Made by a program: the position numbers and the translations under genes. A stretch of DNA of 64,000 bases from Aquimarina spinulae (GTDB lineage Bacteria; Bacteroidota; Bacteroidia; Flavobacteriales; Flavobacteriaceae). The first letter of the stretch is position 1. Every line of letters starts with the position of its first letter. This document shows, piece after piece, positions 17,367-26,544 of this stretch. The stretch spans positions 2,345,501 to 2,409,500 of the forward strand of contig NZ_CALSBP010000002.1 of the NCBI RefSeq assembly GCF_943373825.1, in the 5' to 3' direction. A model generated the notes under the pieces. That model worked only from the letters and a program-made list of their open reading frames with translations. It was not told where the DNA came from and ran no database searches.

Positions 17367-18149
17367 TCAAACTGGTATTGCAATTTTCACTTTCATACCT
17401 GAGCTCTTTTTAAAAAAATGTATCTTTCCTGAAAGTACCGATAATCTACTTTCTATATTTTTGAGCCCCAGCCCTTTTTTATGCAAAAGGTTTTTTTGTT
17501 TCAAACCCTTCCCATCATCTTCATAAAGTATAATTAACGAATTTTCTTCATTTTTTAACTCAACATATATTGCAGAAGCTTCTGCATGTTTAAGCGTATT
17601 CGTAATTAATTCCTGAATAATTCTATACAGGTTAAGTTCTTTTGATTTGGCTATCGTTTTTATCGTATTATTTTTAAAACGCACTTTAATCTTTCCCGAG
17701 TCATTTATAGTTTGCACCAAACTTTGTGTTGCCTCTATCAGTCCTAACTTTTCCAGAACTACCGGTCTTAGATCTTGAGAAATGCTACGTACACTTTGTA
17801 TCATATCATCGAAAAAAGAGCTCATTTTTTTAGCAATGCCTTTAAGCTCTTCTGGTGGCAATTCTGGTGTAATTTGCCCAAAATACAATTTGGTTGTGGT
17901 TAGCATAGCTCCCACATCGTCATGCAATTCTTTGGCAATCCTACTCCGTTCTTCTTCCTGACTAATAATCGAGGTTTTTAGTAATTCTTTCTGATAATCT
18001 GATTCTATTTTTTGATGTTTCTCTTGTTGTGCTAACAATCTGCGCTGATAAAGAATAAAAAATATAATTACCGATAATGATAGCAAAAAAATTACCACCA
18101 TACCAATGATTATAACCTTTAACGCAACAGCTTCTTCGGGTTCGCCCAT
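17367..18149 (-). CDS. Membrane sensor histidine kinase (HisKA_3 type)
   Basis: 260 aa. One membrane segment (about residues 10-33) is followed by a coiled-coil helix and a HisKA_3 dimerisation domain with ISQEEERSRIAKELHDDVGAML, His76 being the phosphoacceptor. The ATPase domain has RIIQELITNTLKHA (N box), YEDDGKGL and a KGLGLKNIESR G-box. There is almost no periplasmic sensor region, so the signal is probably membrane-borne or cytoplasmic. It is paired with the NarL-type regulator downstream. Confidence 0.92.
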   Translation of the reverse strand: MGEPEEAVALKVIIIGMVVIFLLSLSVIIFFILYQRRLLAQQEKHQKIESDYQKELLKTSIISQEEERSRIAKELHDDVGAMLTTTKLYFGQITPELPPEELKGIAKKMSSFFDDMIQSVRSISQDLRPVVLEKLGLIEATQSLVQTINDSGKIKVRFKNNTIKTIAKSKELNLYRIIQELITNTLKHAEASAIYVELKNEENSLIILYEDDGKGLKQKNLLHKKGLGLKNIESRLSVLSGKIHFFKKSSGMKVKIAIPV

Positions 18150-18374
18150 AAAATAAATAGTATAAAAAACAGTAAAGAGTTACATCAAATACAATAGTTA
18201 TACTTCTTGTTTTTTATTAGTAACATGCTATATTCTACAGCTCTTTACTTTTTAATTAATTATCTTTTCCAGACTAGTCTATTATCTGTGGGGTACAAGA
18301 TTTTGAATGCTCATAAATAAACGGTCCTGTTTTAGTCTAATTCTAATAAAGACCAAACATCATGACTTCTGGGT

Positions 18375-18491
18375 TTACTTTTTTCCAATTAAGTATTGGT
18401 TTTTTTGTTCACTATTATCTGGAGGAGCTTCTTGCTGTCTAGCAATAAATGAATTCAATGAGGTTAAAAATAATAAACGAATTGTTTTCAT
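18375..18491 (-). CDS. Possible small secreted peptide, 38 aa
   Basis: A short ORF begins MKTIRLLFLTSLNSFIARQ, which looks like a signal peptide, and continues QEAPPDNSEQKNQ. Small Bacteroidota proteins with a signal peptide and a Pro-rich tail of this type are common. The start is preceded by a typical A-rich leader. It lies 225 bases upstream of the histidine kinase on the same strand. The length is minimal and the case rests on the N-terminus only. Confidence 0.3.
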   Translation of the reverse strand: MKTIRLLFLTSLNSFIARQQEAPPDNSEQKNQYLIGKK

Positions 18492-18561
18492 GATTTTAGG
18501 TTTTAAAAGTTTACATAAATATAGCTCAAAAAAACAGTAAAACCAGCACTTCGGGACAAAA

Positions 18562-19242
18562 TCATTCGATCAAAAAATCATTATTTTCACTAGTCTCCTT
18601 TTTGGGTTTTACCCATATAGCCACCGTATAAAAAATAGCTAACACAATATTTATCACAGCATGTAGTCCCCAGACCAAATAACTAGCTTCTGTTGATCCT
18701 TTAAACATGCTATTATTAATATAAAACAAGATTAAGTTACTAGAAAAATAAATCAAGAACCCTGAATTGATCCAAAACATAGGATTCGTTTCCAGGGCAC
18801 TATATTTTACTTCCTTAAGCAATGCATAAAAATAACTTAGGGACAAAAAAATAACTATCGCTCCCATAAGTGTTGTCGCATTAGAATTAAAAGTAAACAA
18901 ATCTTGAAAAAACATGATATTGACAACAGCAAATACCATAAAGCCAATACCTAAAATAGTAAAGAAATATTTTGAAAATGTTTGAGATAAGGCCCTTTTA
19001 TAAATATTAACAATCAATAAAAACTGAATTACCGTAAAAAAATGATATACTGGTAAATTATTTATTTTTTGATACCAAAGTACATTTGATATAAATTCTA
19101 CAATTAGAGTTACTAAAAGTAAGTATCCAAGTCTTAACTGTATTTTATTTAGTGATTTAAATTTCAATACAGATAATAGTAAAGGTACTAATATTATAAA
19201 AGATGAAATATTACCTAAAATTTCAAAAAAATCTATACTCAT
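18562..19242 (-). CDS. Multi-pass membrane protein of unknown function
   Basis: 226 aa from the ATG at 19242, which gives a 10-base gap to the upstream gene; an in-frame earlier start at 19311 would overlap that gene by 59 bases. About six or seven hydrophobic helices are visible, with VLWYQKINNLPVYHFFTVIQF in the middle and a charged tail KPKKETSENN. It resembles 7TM-like Bacteroidota membrane proteins that lack catalytic motifs. It probably acts with the 249-aa protein encoded just upstream. Confidence 0.65.
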   Translation of the reverse strand: MSIDFFEILGNISSFIILVPLLLSVLKFKSLNKIQLRLGYLLLVTLIVEFISNVLWYQKINNLPVYHFFTVIQFLLIVNIYKRALSQTFSKYFFTILGIGFMVFAVVNIMFFQDLFTFNSNATTLMGAIVIFLSLSYFYALLKEVKYSALETNPMFWINSGFLIYFSSNLILFYINNSMFKGSTEASYLVWGLHAVINIVLAIFYTVAIWVKPKKETSENNDFLIE

Positions 19243-19252
19243 TATTATTTGA

Positions 19253-20002
19253 TTATAACTGAGGGGGACATGTAGGTGGACAAGGTTTGGAGTATTCAAT
19301 AAACACTTCATTATCGCTATATTCGATCATACCGGCTCGTTGCAACATGTTTTCTATTGGTTCTTTAGGTGTGATCCCAATAACAGGAGTAAACGATATC
19401 ATATCCTTATACTGAAACTTGTTCATATCTAATCCGGGATAAAACTTTATTTTTTCGATACCATTTGGCAGATAAGGATTAATCAAATCTGCTGTTACCG
19501 TATAAAAAAGTACTCTCTCCATTGGCTTTTTCTTTTCCTTTACGGTAAACAAGTCATCAACCAGACTCATATCTACCTCTTCCCAATTATCATGAATCAT
19601 TTGCTTAAAGGTTAGCGGTACAATTTCTGATCCTAGTTCGTCTTCTTTATTTTGTGGTTCTTTGATATTAGGTTTTTGAAAAGCTTCCAGGCCAAAGTAC
19701 TGTATATTTCCTTCTATATCAACAATCTTAAAAATTGGAAAAAATGTAAACTTTTCTTTATATCCGCGTTTCAAGGCCATGTACATAGTAAAAGTTTTAA
19801 TCTCTTGTATAGCATTAAAACGTTTAACATCATCTTTGCTCATACTAAAATAATACACTCGTTCATATTGCCCTACAACAGGATCTAGTTTATGAAAATG
19901 ATGTGTTAATTGTAGTACATCTGCATTTCTCCACAGCGTGGTAGATTCTTTAAAAATTTCTTCAGTAATTAGGGTGTTTTCTTGTGTGATTACGTTTTCC
20001 AT
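19253..20002 (-). CDS. Hypothetical protein with CPPTCPPQL tail, 249 aa
   Basis: I do not recognise this protein. It is soluble, without signal peptide, and mixed alpha/beta in appearance, with many aromatic residues (VYYFSMSKDD, KFTFFPIFKI). The C-terminus ends with the odd CPPTCPPQL, a Cys-Pro-Pro pair that could bind metal or haem or cross-link. It is followed closely by a membrane-protein gene, suggesting a two-gene unit. Confidence 0.6.
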   Translation of the reverse strand: MENVITQENTLITEEIFKESTTLWRNADVLQLTHHFHKLDPVVGQYERVYYFSMSKDDVKRFNAIQEIKTFTMYMALKRGYKEKFTFFPIFKIVDIEGNIQYFGLEAFQKPNIKEPQNKEDELGSEIVPLTFKQMIHDNWEEVDMSLVDDLFTVKEKKKPMERVLFYTVTADLINPYLPNGIEKIKFYPGLDMNKFQYKDMISFTPVIGITPKEPIENMLQRAGMIEYSDNEVFIEYSKPCPPTCPPQL

Positions 20003-20250
20003 GTGATACTATATTTATAAGTTAATAATTAGTATTAAAGTTAATCAAAAAAAACCTGCGCACTTTGTTACAAAAGGAATTTACAGGTAATTACCATATA
20101 AAAACACGTATTTACCACGTATTTTAATTTCTAGTATTTTTTCGATTTTTTATATGTCTTTTTTAAGAAAACATCCAGACACTACTAACTATGTAAAACG
20201 TAAGTGATTTACACAAAGAACTCATCTTGAGTAATGCTTTTGCCACAACA

Positions 20251-20949
20251 TCATTTTCTTAGATAATATCGATAACTTTTATACAGCAGGTACATGGAAA
20301 TTAGTAGAATACATATGGCCCACATCCAATAGGTACCAGACAAATGAGCTGCAATCATTTGCGTATCAGAATATTGTACTTTACCATCTCGTTCGAATTG
20401 TTTTGTAAATAGATACCCTATTTGTAGGTATGAACTTAACACACATTGAGTTCCTAAAAACAAGAGTGTAAAAGCCTCGAGATTTCTTACTCTAAGAATT
20501 GCGATAAAAAAGAGAAGTGCAGCAAAAACACTTAGGATAATTAATGCCAGCAGTTCATGAATCCATAAGCATAATGATAATACCATTATTATAATTAGTG
20601 ACCATAGTGCAATTTTAGAACTCATTTTATTTCTGGCCGAAGCTATAAGTATAGCCCCCGAAATTGCCGGACCTAATAAACCTCCTGCTGCAGTAATACC
20701 TCTGGCAATTTTAAAAGGCAAGTAACTTGTCGAAACATTAGAGTACGCTATACCTCCTCCGTTTTCGTATATTTCGAGATAGATAAACTTACCTCCCACC
20801 AATATTGCTGTTAAGCCATGGCCCATTTCATGAAACCAGGTACCTAATAGTAATAACGGGTATTGTATAAACCCAAAATAGGGAAGTTGCCACAATAAAA
20901 AAACAAGCAAGCTAATTCCTAGTATAGAAAGCAAGGGGTAGTTTTTCAC
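20251..20949 (-). CDS. M50-like membrane metallopeptidase
   Basis: 232 aa from a GTG start at 20949; the only earlier Met is inside the active-site motif, so GTG is required. Hydrophobic helices flank the zinc motif WFHEMGHG with His40, Glu41 and His44, and GGLLGPAISG follows. Several more membrane segments make up the rest. This matches the M50B-like family of membrane zinc peptidases. The extracytoplasmic or intramembrane substrate is unknown, and no sigma/anti-sigma pair is nearby. Confidence 0.72.
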   Translation of the reverse strand: MKNYPLLSILGISLLVFLLWQLPYFGFIQYPLLLLGTWFHEMGHGLTAILVGGKFIYLEIYENGGGIAYSNVSTSYLPFKIARGITAAGGLLGPAISGAILIASARNKMSSKIALWSLIIIMVLSLCLWIHELLALIILSVFAALLFFIAILRVRNLEAFTLLFLGTQCVLSSYLQIGYLFTKQFERDGKVQYSDTQMIAAHLSGTYWMWAICILLISMYLLYKSYRYYLRK

Positions 20950-21007
20950 GCAATCAAAGTTTTATACCTAAAATATAACGCTTTTTATGGCTAAAAATTG
21001 AAGTACT

Positions 21008-21679
21008 CTATTTCTTACCTTTTACAATAATTACAATTTCGCCTTTTGGAGGCTTATTTTCAAAATGCTTTATGACTTCTGCTACGGTTCCTCGTATAGT
21101 TTCTTCGTGAAGTTTACTTAGTTCTCGTGATACCGAAACTTGTCGATCTGCATCAAAATAGGTTGCAAAATCGCCTAATGTCTTAATCAATTTGTGTGGC
21201 GATTCATAAAACACCATTGTTCTGGATTCTTCAGATAAAAATTTTAATCTGGTTTGCCTTCCTTTTTTTACTGGTAGAAACCCTTCAAAGATAAATTTAT
21301 CATTAGGTAAACCACTATTAACTAAAGCCGGCACAAAAGCTGTTGCTCCGGGAAGGCATTCTACTGCTATTCCCTGCTCTACACATGCTCTGGTGAGTAA
21401 AAATCCAGGGTCACTTATTGCGGGAGTACCTGCATCACTTATTAAGGCAATAGTTTCTCCTGCACTTAATTTTTGAATAATACGATCCACCATTTTATGC
21501 TCATTATGCATATGATGACTTTGCATAGGAGTTGTTATCTCAAAATGCTTCAACAATTTTCCACTGGTTCGGGTATCTTCGGCTAATATCAAATCTGCCG
21601 CCTTAAGAACTTTTATCGCTCTAAAAGTCATATCATCAAGATTACCAATTGGTGTGGGTACGAGGTATAATTTTGACAT
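21008..21679 (-). CDS. rsmI: 16S rRNA (cytidine(1402)-2'-O)-methyltransferase
   Basis: 223 aa, shorter than E. coli RsmI but normal for Bacteroidota. Diagnostic motifs are LYLVPTPIGNLDDMT at the N-terminus, LILAEDTRTSGKLL, ISDAGTPAISDPGFLL and LPGATAFVPALVNSG, the tetrapyrrole-methylase fold with its SAM-binding loops. It methylates the 2'-O of C1402 in the decoding centre of 16S rRNA. Its ATG shares one base with the TAA of the upstream DoxX gene. Confidence 0.94.
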   Translation of the reverse strand: MSKLYLVPTPIGNLDDMTFRAIKVLKAADLILAEDTRTSGKLLKHFEITTPMQSHHMHNEHKMVDRIIQKLSAGETIALISDAGTPAISDPGFLLTRACVEQGIAVECLPGATAFVPALVNSGLPNDKFIFEGFLPVKKGRQTRLKFLSEESRTMVFYESPHKLIKTLGDFATYFDADRQVSVSRELSKLHEETIRGTVAEVIKHFENKPPKGEIVIIVKGKK

Positions 21680-22023
21680 TAAGGTCTTATTTTTTTACCA
21701 ATAGTGTAGGAAACGATAAGAATTAAAATTGCATATACTGATAACCCTATAGGGTGTTCTGCATGATAATGTGCTAACGTAGCCAATACTAAATCAAAGA
21801 AAAATCCGGCATATGCCCACTCTTTGAGCCATTTTATTTTATTTGTTAGAATAGCTATTATTCCTAATACTTTAGCCACTGCCAATGGAATTATGATGTA
21901 TGTTGGATAATTAAAACTTTCAAAAAAACCTTTTACCATTTCAGTTTTAAAAAAATACATCTGAGCAGAGTACAGCATTATAGCGCATAAAGCAATCGTG
22001 GCAATCCAATATATAATTTTCAT
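21679..22023 (-). CDS. DoxX-like four-helix membrane protein
   Basis: 114 aa with four hydrophobic helices: IIYWIATIALCAIMLYSA, a helix with PTYIIIPLAVAKVLGIIAIL, a third with WAYAGFFFDLVLATLAH and a last one IYAILILIVSYTIG. The KVLG motif in helix 2 and the following Lys/Trp loop are typical of DoxX-like proteins. Function is unknown in most cases, sometimes linked to quinone or redox stress. It is coupled to rsmI. Confidence 0.75.
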   Translation of the reverse strand: MKIIYWIATIALCAIMLYSAQMYFFKTEMVKGFFESFNYPTYIIIPLAVAKVLGIIAILTNKIKWLKEWAYAGFFFDLVLATLAHYHAEHPIGLSVYAILILIVSYTIGKKIRP

Positions 22024-22032
22024 AATCTGTAT

Positions 22033-22860
22033 TTAGTGATCAAATTTACTAAGAACAATATCCATAAAACGCTCTTCATACTCTTCTTTACCTTCCCAAT
22101 TTTGATAATCGGGTTTTATCATAGTTGTAATAAATTCTTCTGCTTCGCTTTTACCTCTTAATGTATTTAATTGGGATAATACACGATTATAATCGGGAGC
22201 ACTCCCCCCAAAAAGGTATTTTATAAATGCTAAACGATCATTAAGACCAATATGAATTTCTTTTCTTAATTGATCATTAAGAGATTTAGGTCGATCATTG
22301 GCATCTGATATATCTTCTACAGTTGGAGTAACATTCTCCTTATCATTTTTTTCATATGTTGATTGAGGAGGAATCGAATCTGAAAAAGAAACCGGTTCTT
22401 CTGCTACTTTACTACTTGCAGGCACAAAAAGATCTTCGGTAACTCTCGCATTAATTTCTTCAATAATAATCTCGGGCTTATTTTTAATAGTATCAACACT
22501 ATCCTCTTTTTGTTCCTGATCACTCTTTGGCGAAGAAAATTCCTCAGGAATAGATTCTTGTTTTTTATCAGAAATTGGTTTGGGATCAATAATTGCTTTG
22601 ATTTTTTGCCTTACTTTTTTCAATTCATCTGATTCATTTGATGTATCAGAGGTATCTGGTTCATTAGTATCCAGGGCTTCTTTAATCTGACCAATAGTAG
22701 GCTGTGGCCCTGCAAAATGAGATTCAGAAAAATTAAGAATAGTTAACTTTTCATATAACTCTCGGGCTTCTTCCTGTAACTGAGATAAGGTAGTCTTATC
22801 CTTAAGTTGTAATATTCTATGGGCAATACTTATAAGTTCCGCTTCCAATTTCTTCTTCAT
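22033..22860 (-). CDS. Conserved hypothetical protein with acidic disordered middle, 275 aa
   Basis: The N-terminus (1-60) is a helical, coiled-coil-like segment; the middle (about 75-195) is acidic, Pro/Ser/Glu-rich and probably disordered; the C-terminal 80 residues (from NDQLRKEIHIGLNDR) form a conserved helical domain with FIKYLFGGSAPDYNRVL. This architecture is widespread in Flavobacteriia next to tdk and rsmI, as here. No catalytic motif is seen. Function unknown. Confidence 0.7.
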   Translation of the reverse strand: MKKKLEAELISIAHRILQLKDKTTLSQLQEEARELYEKLTILNFSESHFAGPQPTIGQIKEALDTNEPDTSDTSNESDELKKVRQKIKAIIDPKPISDKKQESIPEEFSSPKSDQEQKEDSVDTIKNKPEIIIEEINARVTEDLFVPASSKVAEEPVSFSDSIPPQSTYEKNDKENVTPTVEDISDANDRPKSLNDQLRKEIHIGLNDRLAFIKYLFGGSAPDYNRVLSQLNTLRGKSEAEEFITTMIKPDYQNWEGKEEYEERFMDIVLSKFDH

Positions 22861-22965
22861 AACTTTCTTATTCGTTTACAATACTGCTTTTTGTTTTTTA
22901 ATAAATTTACCTCATCTTTAGAGTAAGGAGAAGGGATTTCTTTAATTGATGCTGAAAAATACAAA

Positions 22966-23613
22966 ATGTTTCTCGAAAATACGGTAAATCATAAAGAGCA
23001 ATTTGGGTGGATAGAAGTAATCTGTGGTTCTATGTTTTCGGGTAAAACCGAAGAATTGATTCGCAGATTAAAGCGTGCACAATTTGCCAAACAAAATGTT
23101 GAAATTTTTAAACCTGCAATTGATGTTAGGTATAACGATGAAATGGTAGTCTCTCATGACGCTAATGAGATTCGTTCTACTCCTGTTCCTGCAGCAGCTA
23201 ATATTAGAATTCTTGCCGATACCTGTGATGTTGTTGGCATCGATGAAGCACAATTCTTTGATGATGAAATTGTAGCGGTCTGCAATGATTTGGCAAATAA
23301 AGGAATTCGCGTTATCGTTGCAGGATTAGATATGGATTTTAAAGGAAATCCTTTTGGCCCTATGCCAGCATTAATGGCTACAGCAGAATATGTGACCAAA
23401 GTACATGCTGTTTGTACCAGGACAGGAAATCTCGCGCAATTTAGCTATAGAAAATCTGCAAAAGATGATTTGGTTTTATTAGGAGAAACAGACGAGTATG
23501 AACCTTTAAGTCGGGCTGCATATTATAAAGCCATGCTGAAAGAAAAAGTAAACCAAATGGAGGTTAAAGATCCTAAAGAAGTATCAAAAAAAACTGAAAA
23601 AACTGATGAGTAG
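22966..23613 (+). CDS. tdk: Thymidine kinase
   Basis: 215 aa. It has a P-loop GSMFSGKT (21-28), GIDEAQFF with catalytic Glu94, and a C-terminal FSYRKS segment, as in type II thymidine kinases. It phosphorylates thymidine (nucleotide salvage). Of the four zinc Cys of the usual lasso domain only one remains (VCTRTG replaces the first pair and the second pair is absent); this reduced form is common in flavobacteria. The last eight bases overlap alr. Confidence 0.94.
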   Translation: MFLENTVNHKEQFGWIEVICGSMFSGKTEELIRRLKRAQFAKQNVEIFKPAIDVRYNDEMVVSHDANEIRSTPVPAAANIRILADTCDVVGIDEAQFFDDEIVAVCNDLANKGIRVIVAGLDMDFKGNPFGPMPALMATAEYVTKVHAVCTRTGNLAQFSYRKSAKDDLVLLGETDEYEPLSRAAYYKAMLKEKVNQMEVKDPKEVSKKTEKTDE

Positions 23614-24718
23614 TGTAAAAGAAACCGTTTTGCAAATCAACCTGGCTCATCTTACTCATAATTTTAATTATTTAAAAAGCAAGGTTAACTCTAATGTTAA
23701 AATCTTAGCTGTAGTAAAAGCTTCGGGATATGGTAGTGATGCTTCTGTAATTGCAAAACACTTAGAAAAAATAGGAGCAGATTATTTTGCCGTTGCTTAT
23801 GTTTCAGAAGGTATTACACTTCGAGAATCAGGAATAAAAACTCCTATTCTGGTATTGCACCCACAGCCTGTAAATTTTCAAAAATTAATCGAATATCAAT
23901 TAGAGCCTAGTCTATATAGTTTAAGAGTTCTCAAAACATTTATAACAACAGCTACTGCTTTGGGTCAAAAAGAGTATCCGGTTCATATCAAATTTAATAC
24001 GGGGTTAAACCGAATCGGTTTTTGGGAAAATGATGTTGACCATATTATTGAAAATCTCAATACAACTGAAGCGATTAAAGTAGTTGCTCTTCTTTCTCAT
24101 CTGGCGGCTAGTGAAGATGCTTCAGAAAGAGATTTTACCATACAACAGATCAATTCTTTTAAAAAAATTGCTAATCATATGATTGATAAGTTAGGATACA
24201 CGCCCATACTTCATCAATCTAATACTTCTGGGATTCTTAATTATCCCGAAGCACATTTTGGTATGGTACGAGCCGGGATAGGATTGTATGGATACGGAAA
24301 CGATGCAAAATACGATACCGCATTAAAGCCTGTAGCAGGATTAAAATCGGTAATCTCACAAATTCATAAATTAGAACCCGGAGAATCATTAGGGTATAAC
24401 CGAGCATTCATTGCTTCAGAATTTACAAAAACCGCTACCATACCTATCGGGCATGCCGATGGGATTAGCAGACAGTATGGAAATAAAAAAGGATTTGTAA
24501 CCATACATAATAAAAAAGCTTATGTTATTGGTAATGTATGTATGGATATGATCATGGTAGACGTTACCCATATTGATTGTAAAGAAGGAGATGAAGTGGT
24601 TATTTTTGATGCAGATTCGAGTGCAGCCATAGTCGCCGAAAATTCGGGAACAATCTCTTATGAACTACTTACTGCAATTTCTCCCAGGGTAAAACGTGTT
24701 GTTGTCGAGGATAATTGA
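23606..24718 (+). CDS. alr: Alanine racemase
   Basis: 370 aa. The PLP-binding Lys is Lys38 in [11 protein letters not shown], and the second catalytic residue Tyr lies in [13 protein letters not shown] and [10 protein letters not shown] are further family motifs. The loop after the Lys reads SGYG rather than the common ANAYG, a normal Bacteroidota variant. It makes D-alanine for peptidoglycan. The start overlaps tdk by eight bases, so both genes are co-translated. Confidence 0.94.
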   Translation: MSSVKETVLQINLAHLTHNFNYLKSKVNSNVKILAVVKASGYGSDASVIAKHLEKIGADYFAVAYVSEGITLRESGIKTPILVLHPQPVNFQKLIEYQLEPSLYSLRVLKTFITTATALGQKEYPVHIKFNTGLNRIGFWENDVDHIIENLNTTEAIKVVALLSHLAASEDASERDFTIQQINSFKKIANHMIDKLGYTPILHQSNTSGILNYPEAHFGMVRAGIGLYGYGNDAKYDTALKPVAGLKSVISQIHKLEPGESLGYNRAFIASEFTKTATIPIGHADGISRQYGNKKGFVTIHNKKAYVIGNVCMDMIMVDVTHIDCKEGDEVVIFDADSSAAIVAENSGTISYELLTAISPRVKRVVVEDN

Positions 24719-24819
24719 TTTTTAACGAAAAACGAAACATATTAGACAGAACCAATCTTATAATTATTTTAATTTTTCGTTAAATTAGTGCATTACTAAC
24801 TATCTAAATAAAATTAATT

Positions 24820-25236
24820 ATGGGGTTTTTTAAGGATTTTAAATCTTTCTTACTAAAAGGAGACATCGTTGCACTAGCTACTGCCGTTGTAATCGGAGGT
24901 GCGTTTAATAAAATTGTTGGTTCTGCCGTAGCAGATATTATAATGCCTATTGTTGGTGTTATAACCGGTGGAACAGATTTTACTCAAAAGTTTATTGCTC
25001 TCGATGGTGGAGAATATGCTACTCTTGCTGCTGCCCAAGAAGCAGGAGCTGCGGTTATGACCTATGGTAACCTGATACAAGCAATAATTAATTTTATTAT
25101 TGTAGGTTTATTTATCTTTATGGTACTTAAAGCATATGAAAAATCTAAAAAGAAAGAAGAAGAAGCTCCCGCAGCACCAGCAGGACCAACTCAAGAAGAG
25201 TTATTAGCAGAAATACGAGATTTATTAAAAAAATAA
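24820..25236 (+). CDS. mscL: Large-conductance mechanosensitive channel
   Basis: 138 aa. The N-terminal [20 protein letters not shown] and TM1 with [19 protein letters not shown] are highly diagnostic; TM2 (about 85-110) and a charged C-terminal helix ending [13 protein letters not shown] follow. It forms a homopentamer that opens under membrane tension during osmotic downshock. It stands alone with its own terminator. Confidence 0.95.
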   Translation: MGFFKDFKSFLLKGDIVALATAVVIGGAFNKIVGSAVADIIMPIVGVITGGTDFTQKFIALDGGEYATLAAAQEAGAAVMTYGNLIQAIINFIIVGLFIFMVLKAYEKSKKKEEEAPAAPAGPTQEELLAEIRDLLKK

Positions 25237-25296
25237 AATACTCAATAGTATACCGAATTATCTATAGCTACCGCTATACTACATATTCTAACACTA

Positions 25297-25327
25297 AACC
25301 GCCCAAATTTAGGGCGGTTCTTTTTTT
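25297..25327 (+). terminator. Rho-independent terminator after mscL
   Basis: AACCGCCC and GGGCGGTT form a perfect 8-bp stem with an AAATTTA loop, then C and seven T. Confidence 0.9.
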
Positions 25328-25472
25328 ACACATTGTTATATAATAAACAATTAGTATAAATTTTTATATTTTCAACATAAATGCTTGTCGTCTAGGAAAT
25401 ATTCCTCAAATTTGTATGAAATTAAAAGGTGTATGACTTTCGCTATGCGAAAATGAAAACAAAAATAAACTG

Positions 25473-26465
25473 ATGAAAGTAGCTGTAGTAGGTGCTACCG
25501 GTCTGGTAGGAACCGTAATGTTAAAAGTATTAGAAGAAAGAAATTTTCCGGTAACAGAATTAATTCCTGTAGCGTCAGAACGCTCTATTGGGAAACAAAT
25601 TTCATATAAAGGCAAGGAGTTTTCTGTAGTAGGACTTGCTTCTGCCATAGAAATGAAACCAGATGTTGCCTTATTCTCTGCCGGAGGAAGTACTTCTCAA
25701 GAATGGGCTCCAAAATTTGCAGAAGCAGGAATAACTGTTATCGATAACTCGTCTGCATGGAGAATGGATCCTACAAAAAAACTAGTTGTTCCAGAAATCA
25801 ATGCTAAATCATTGACCAAAGAAGATAAAATTATTGCTAATCCTAATTGTTCTACTATACAATTGGTTATGGCTTTGGGTCCATTACATGATAAATATAA
25901 AATAAATCGTGCTGTGATTTCTACGTACCAATCTATAACAGGTACCGGAGTAAAAGCAGTACAGCAATTAGAAAATGAATATGCTGGTGAAAAAGGAGAA
26001 ATGGCATATCCATATCCTATTCACCGTAATGCCATCCCGCACTGTGATGTATTTCAGGAAAACGGATATACCAAAGAAGAGATGAAATTGGTAAACGAAA
26101 CTCAAAAAATCCTTGATGACCGCACTATCGCAGTAACAGCAACAGCAATTCGTATTCCTGTAGTTGGTGGGCATAGTGAGAGTGTAAATCTCGAATTTGA
26201 TAGTGATTTCAATGAAAACGAAATACGACAACTTCTAAACGAAACCTCTGGAGTTACTGTACAGGATAATCCTGATACCAATACGTATCCTATGCCAATC
26301 TATGCCGAAGGCAAAAACGATGTTTTTGTAGGTAGGATTAGAAGAGATCACTCTAGGGAGAATGCTCTTAATATGTGGATAGTATCAGATAATCTGCGTA
26401 AAGGAGCTGCTACCAATGCAGTGCAGATAGGAGAATATCTGGTAGAAAATGAACTTATAGGTTAA
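25473..26465 (+). CDS. asd: Aspartate-semialdehyde dehydrogenase
   Basis: 330 aa. The NADP-binding motif GATGLVG is at residues 8-14, the catalytic Cys126 is in ANPNCSTIQ and the catalytic His234 in GGHSESVN. It makes aspartate semialdehyde from aspartyl phosphate for lysine/DAP, threonine and methionine synthesis. It stands alone and ends in a bidirectional terminator shared with the convergent carboxypeptidase gene. Confidence 0.95.
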   Translation: MKVAVVGATGLVGTVMLKVLEERNFPVTELIPVASERSIGKQISYKGKEFSVVGLASAIEMKPDVALFSAGGSTSQEWAPKFAEAGITVIDNSSAWRMDPTKKLVVPEINAKSLTKEDKIIANPNCSTIQLVMALGPLHDKYKINRAVISTYQSITGTGVKAVQQLENEYAGEKGEMAYPYPIHRNAIPHCDVFQENGYTKEEMKLVNETQKILDDRTIAVTATAIRIPVVGGHSESVNLEFDSDFNENEIRQLLNETSGVTVQDNPDTNTYPMPIYAEGKNDVFVGRIRRDHSRENALNMWIVSDNLRKGAATNAVQIGEYLVENELIG

Positions 26466-26486
26466 TCTTTCCTAACAATACTATTA

Positions 26487-26526
26487 AAAAACCCTTGCTT
26501 TCTGAATATAAGCAAGGGTTTTTTTA
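26487..26526. terminator. Bidirectional terminator asd / M14 peptidase
   Basis: AAACCCTTGCTT and AAGCAAGGGTTT form a 12-bp perfect stem with flanking A and T runs, between two convergent genes. Confidence 0.88.
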
Positions 26527-26544
26527 GTTAATCATGATAATTTT

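Noticed and set aside
18307..18540. 77-codon plus-strand ORF
   Set aside because: Unusual composition and no start context; the minus-strand small peptide in the same place is more plausible.
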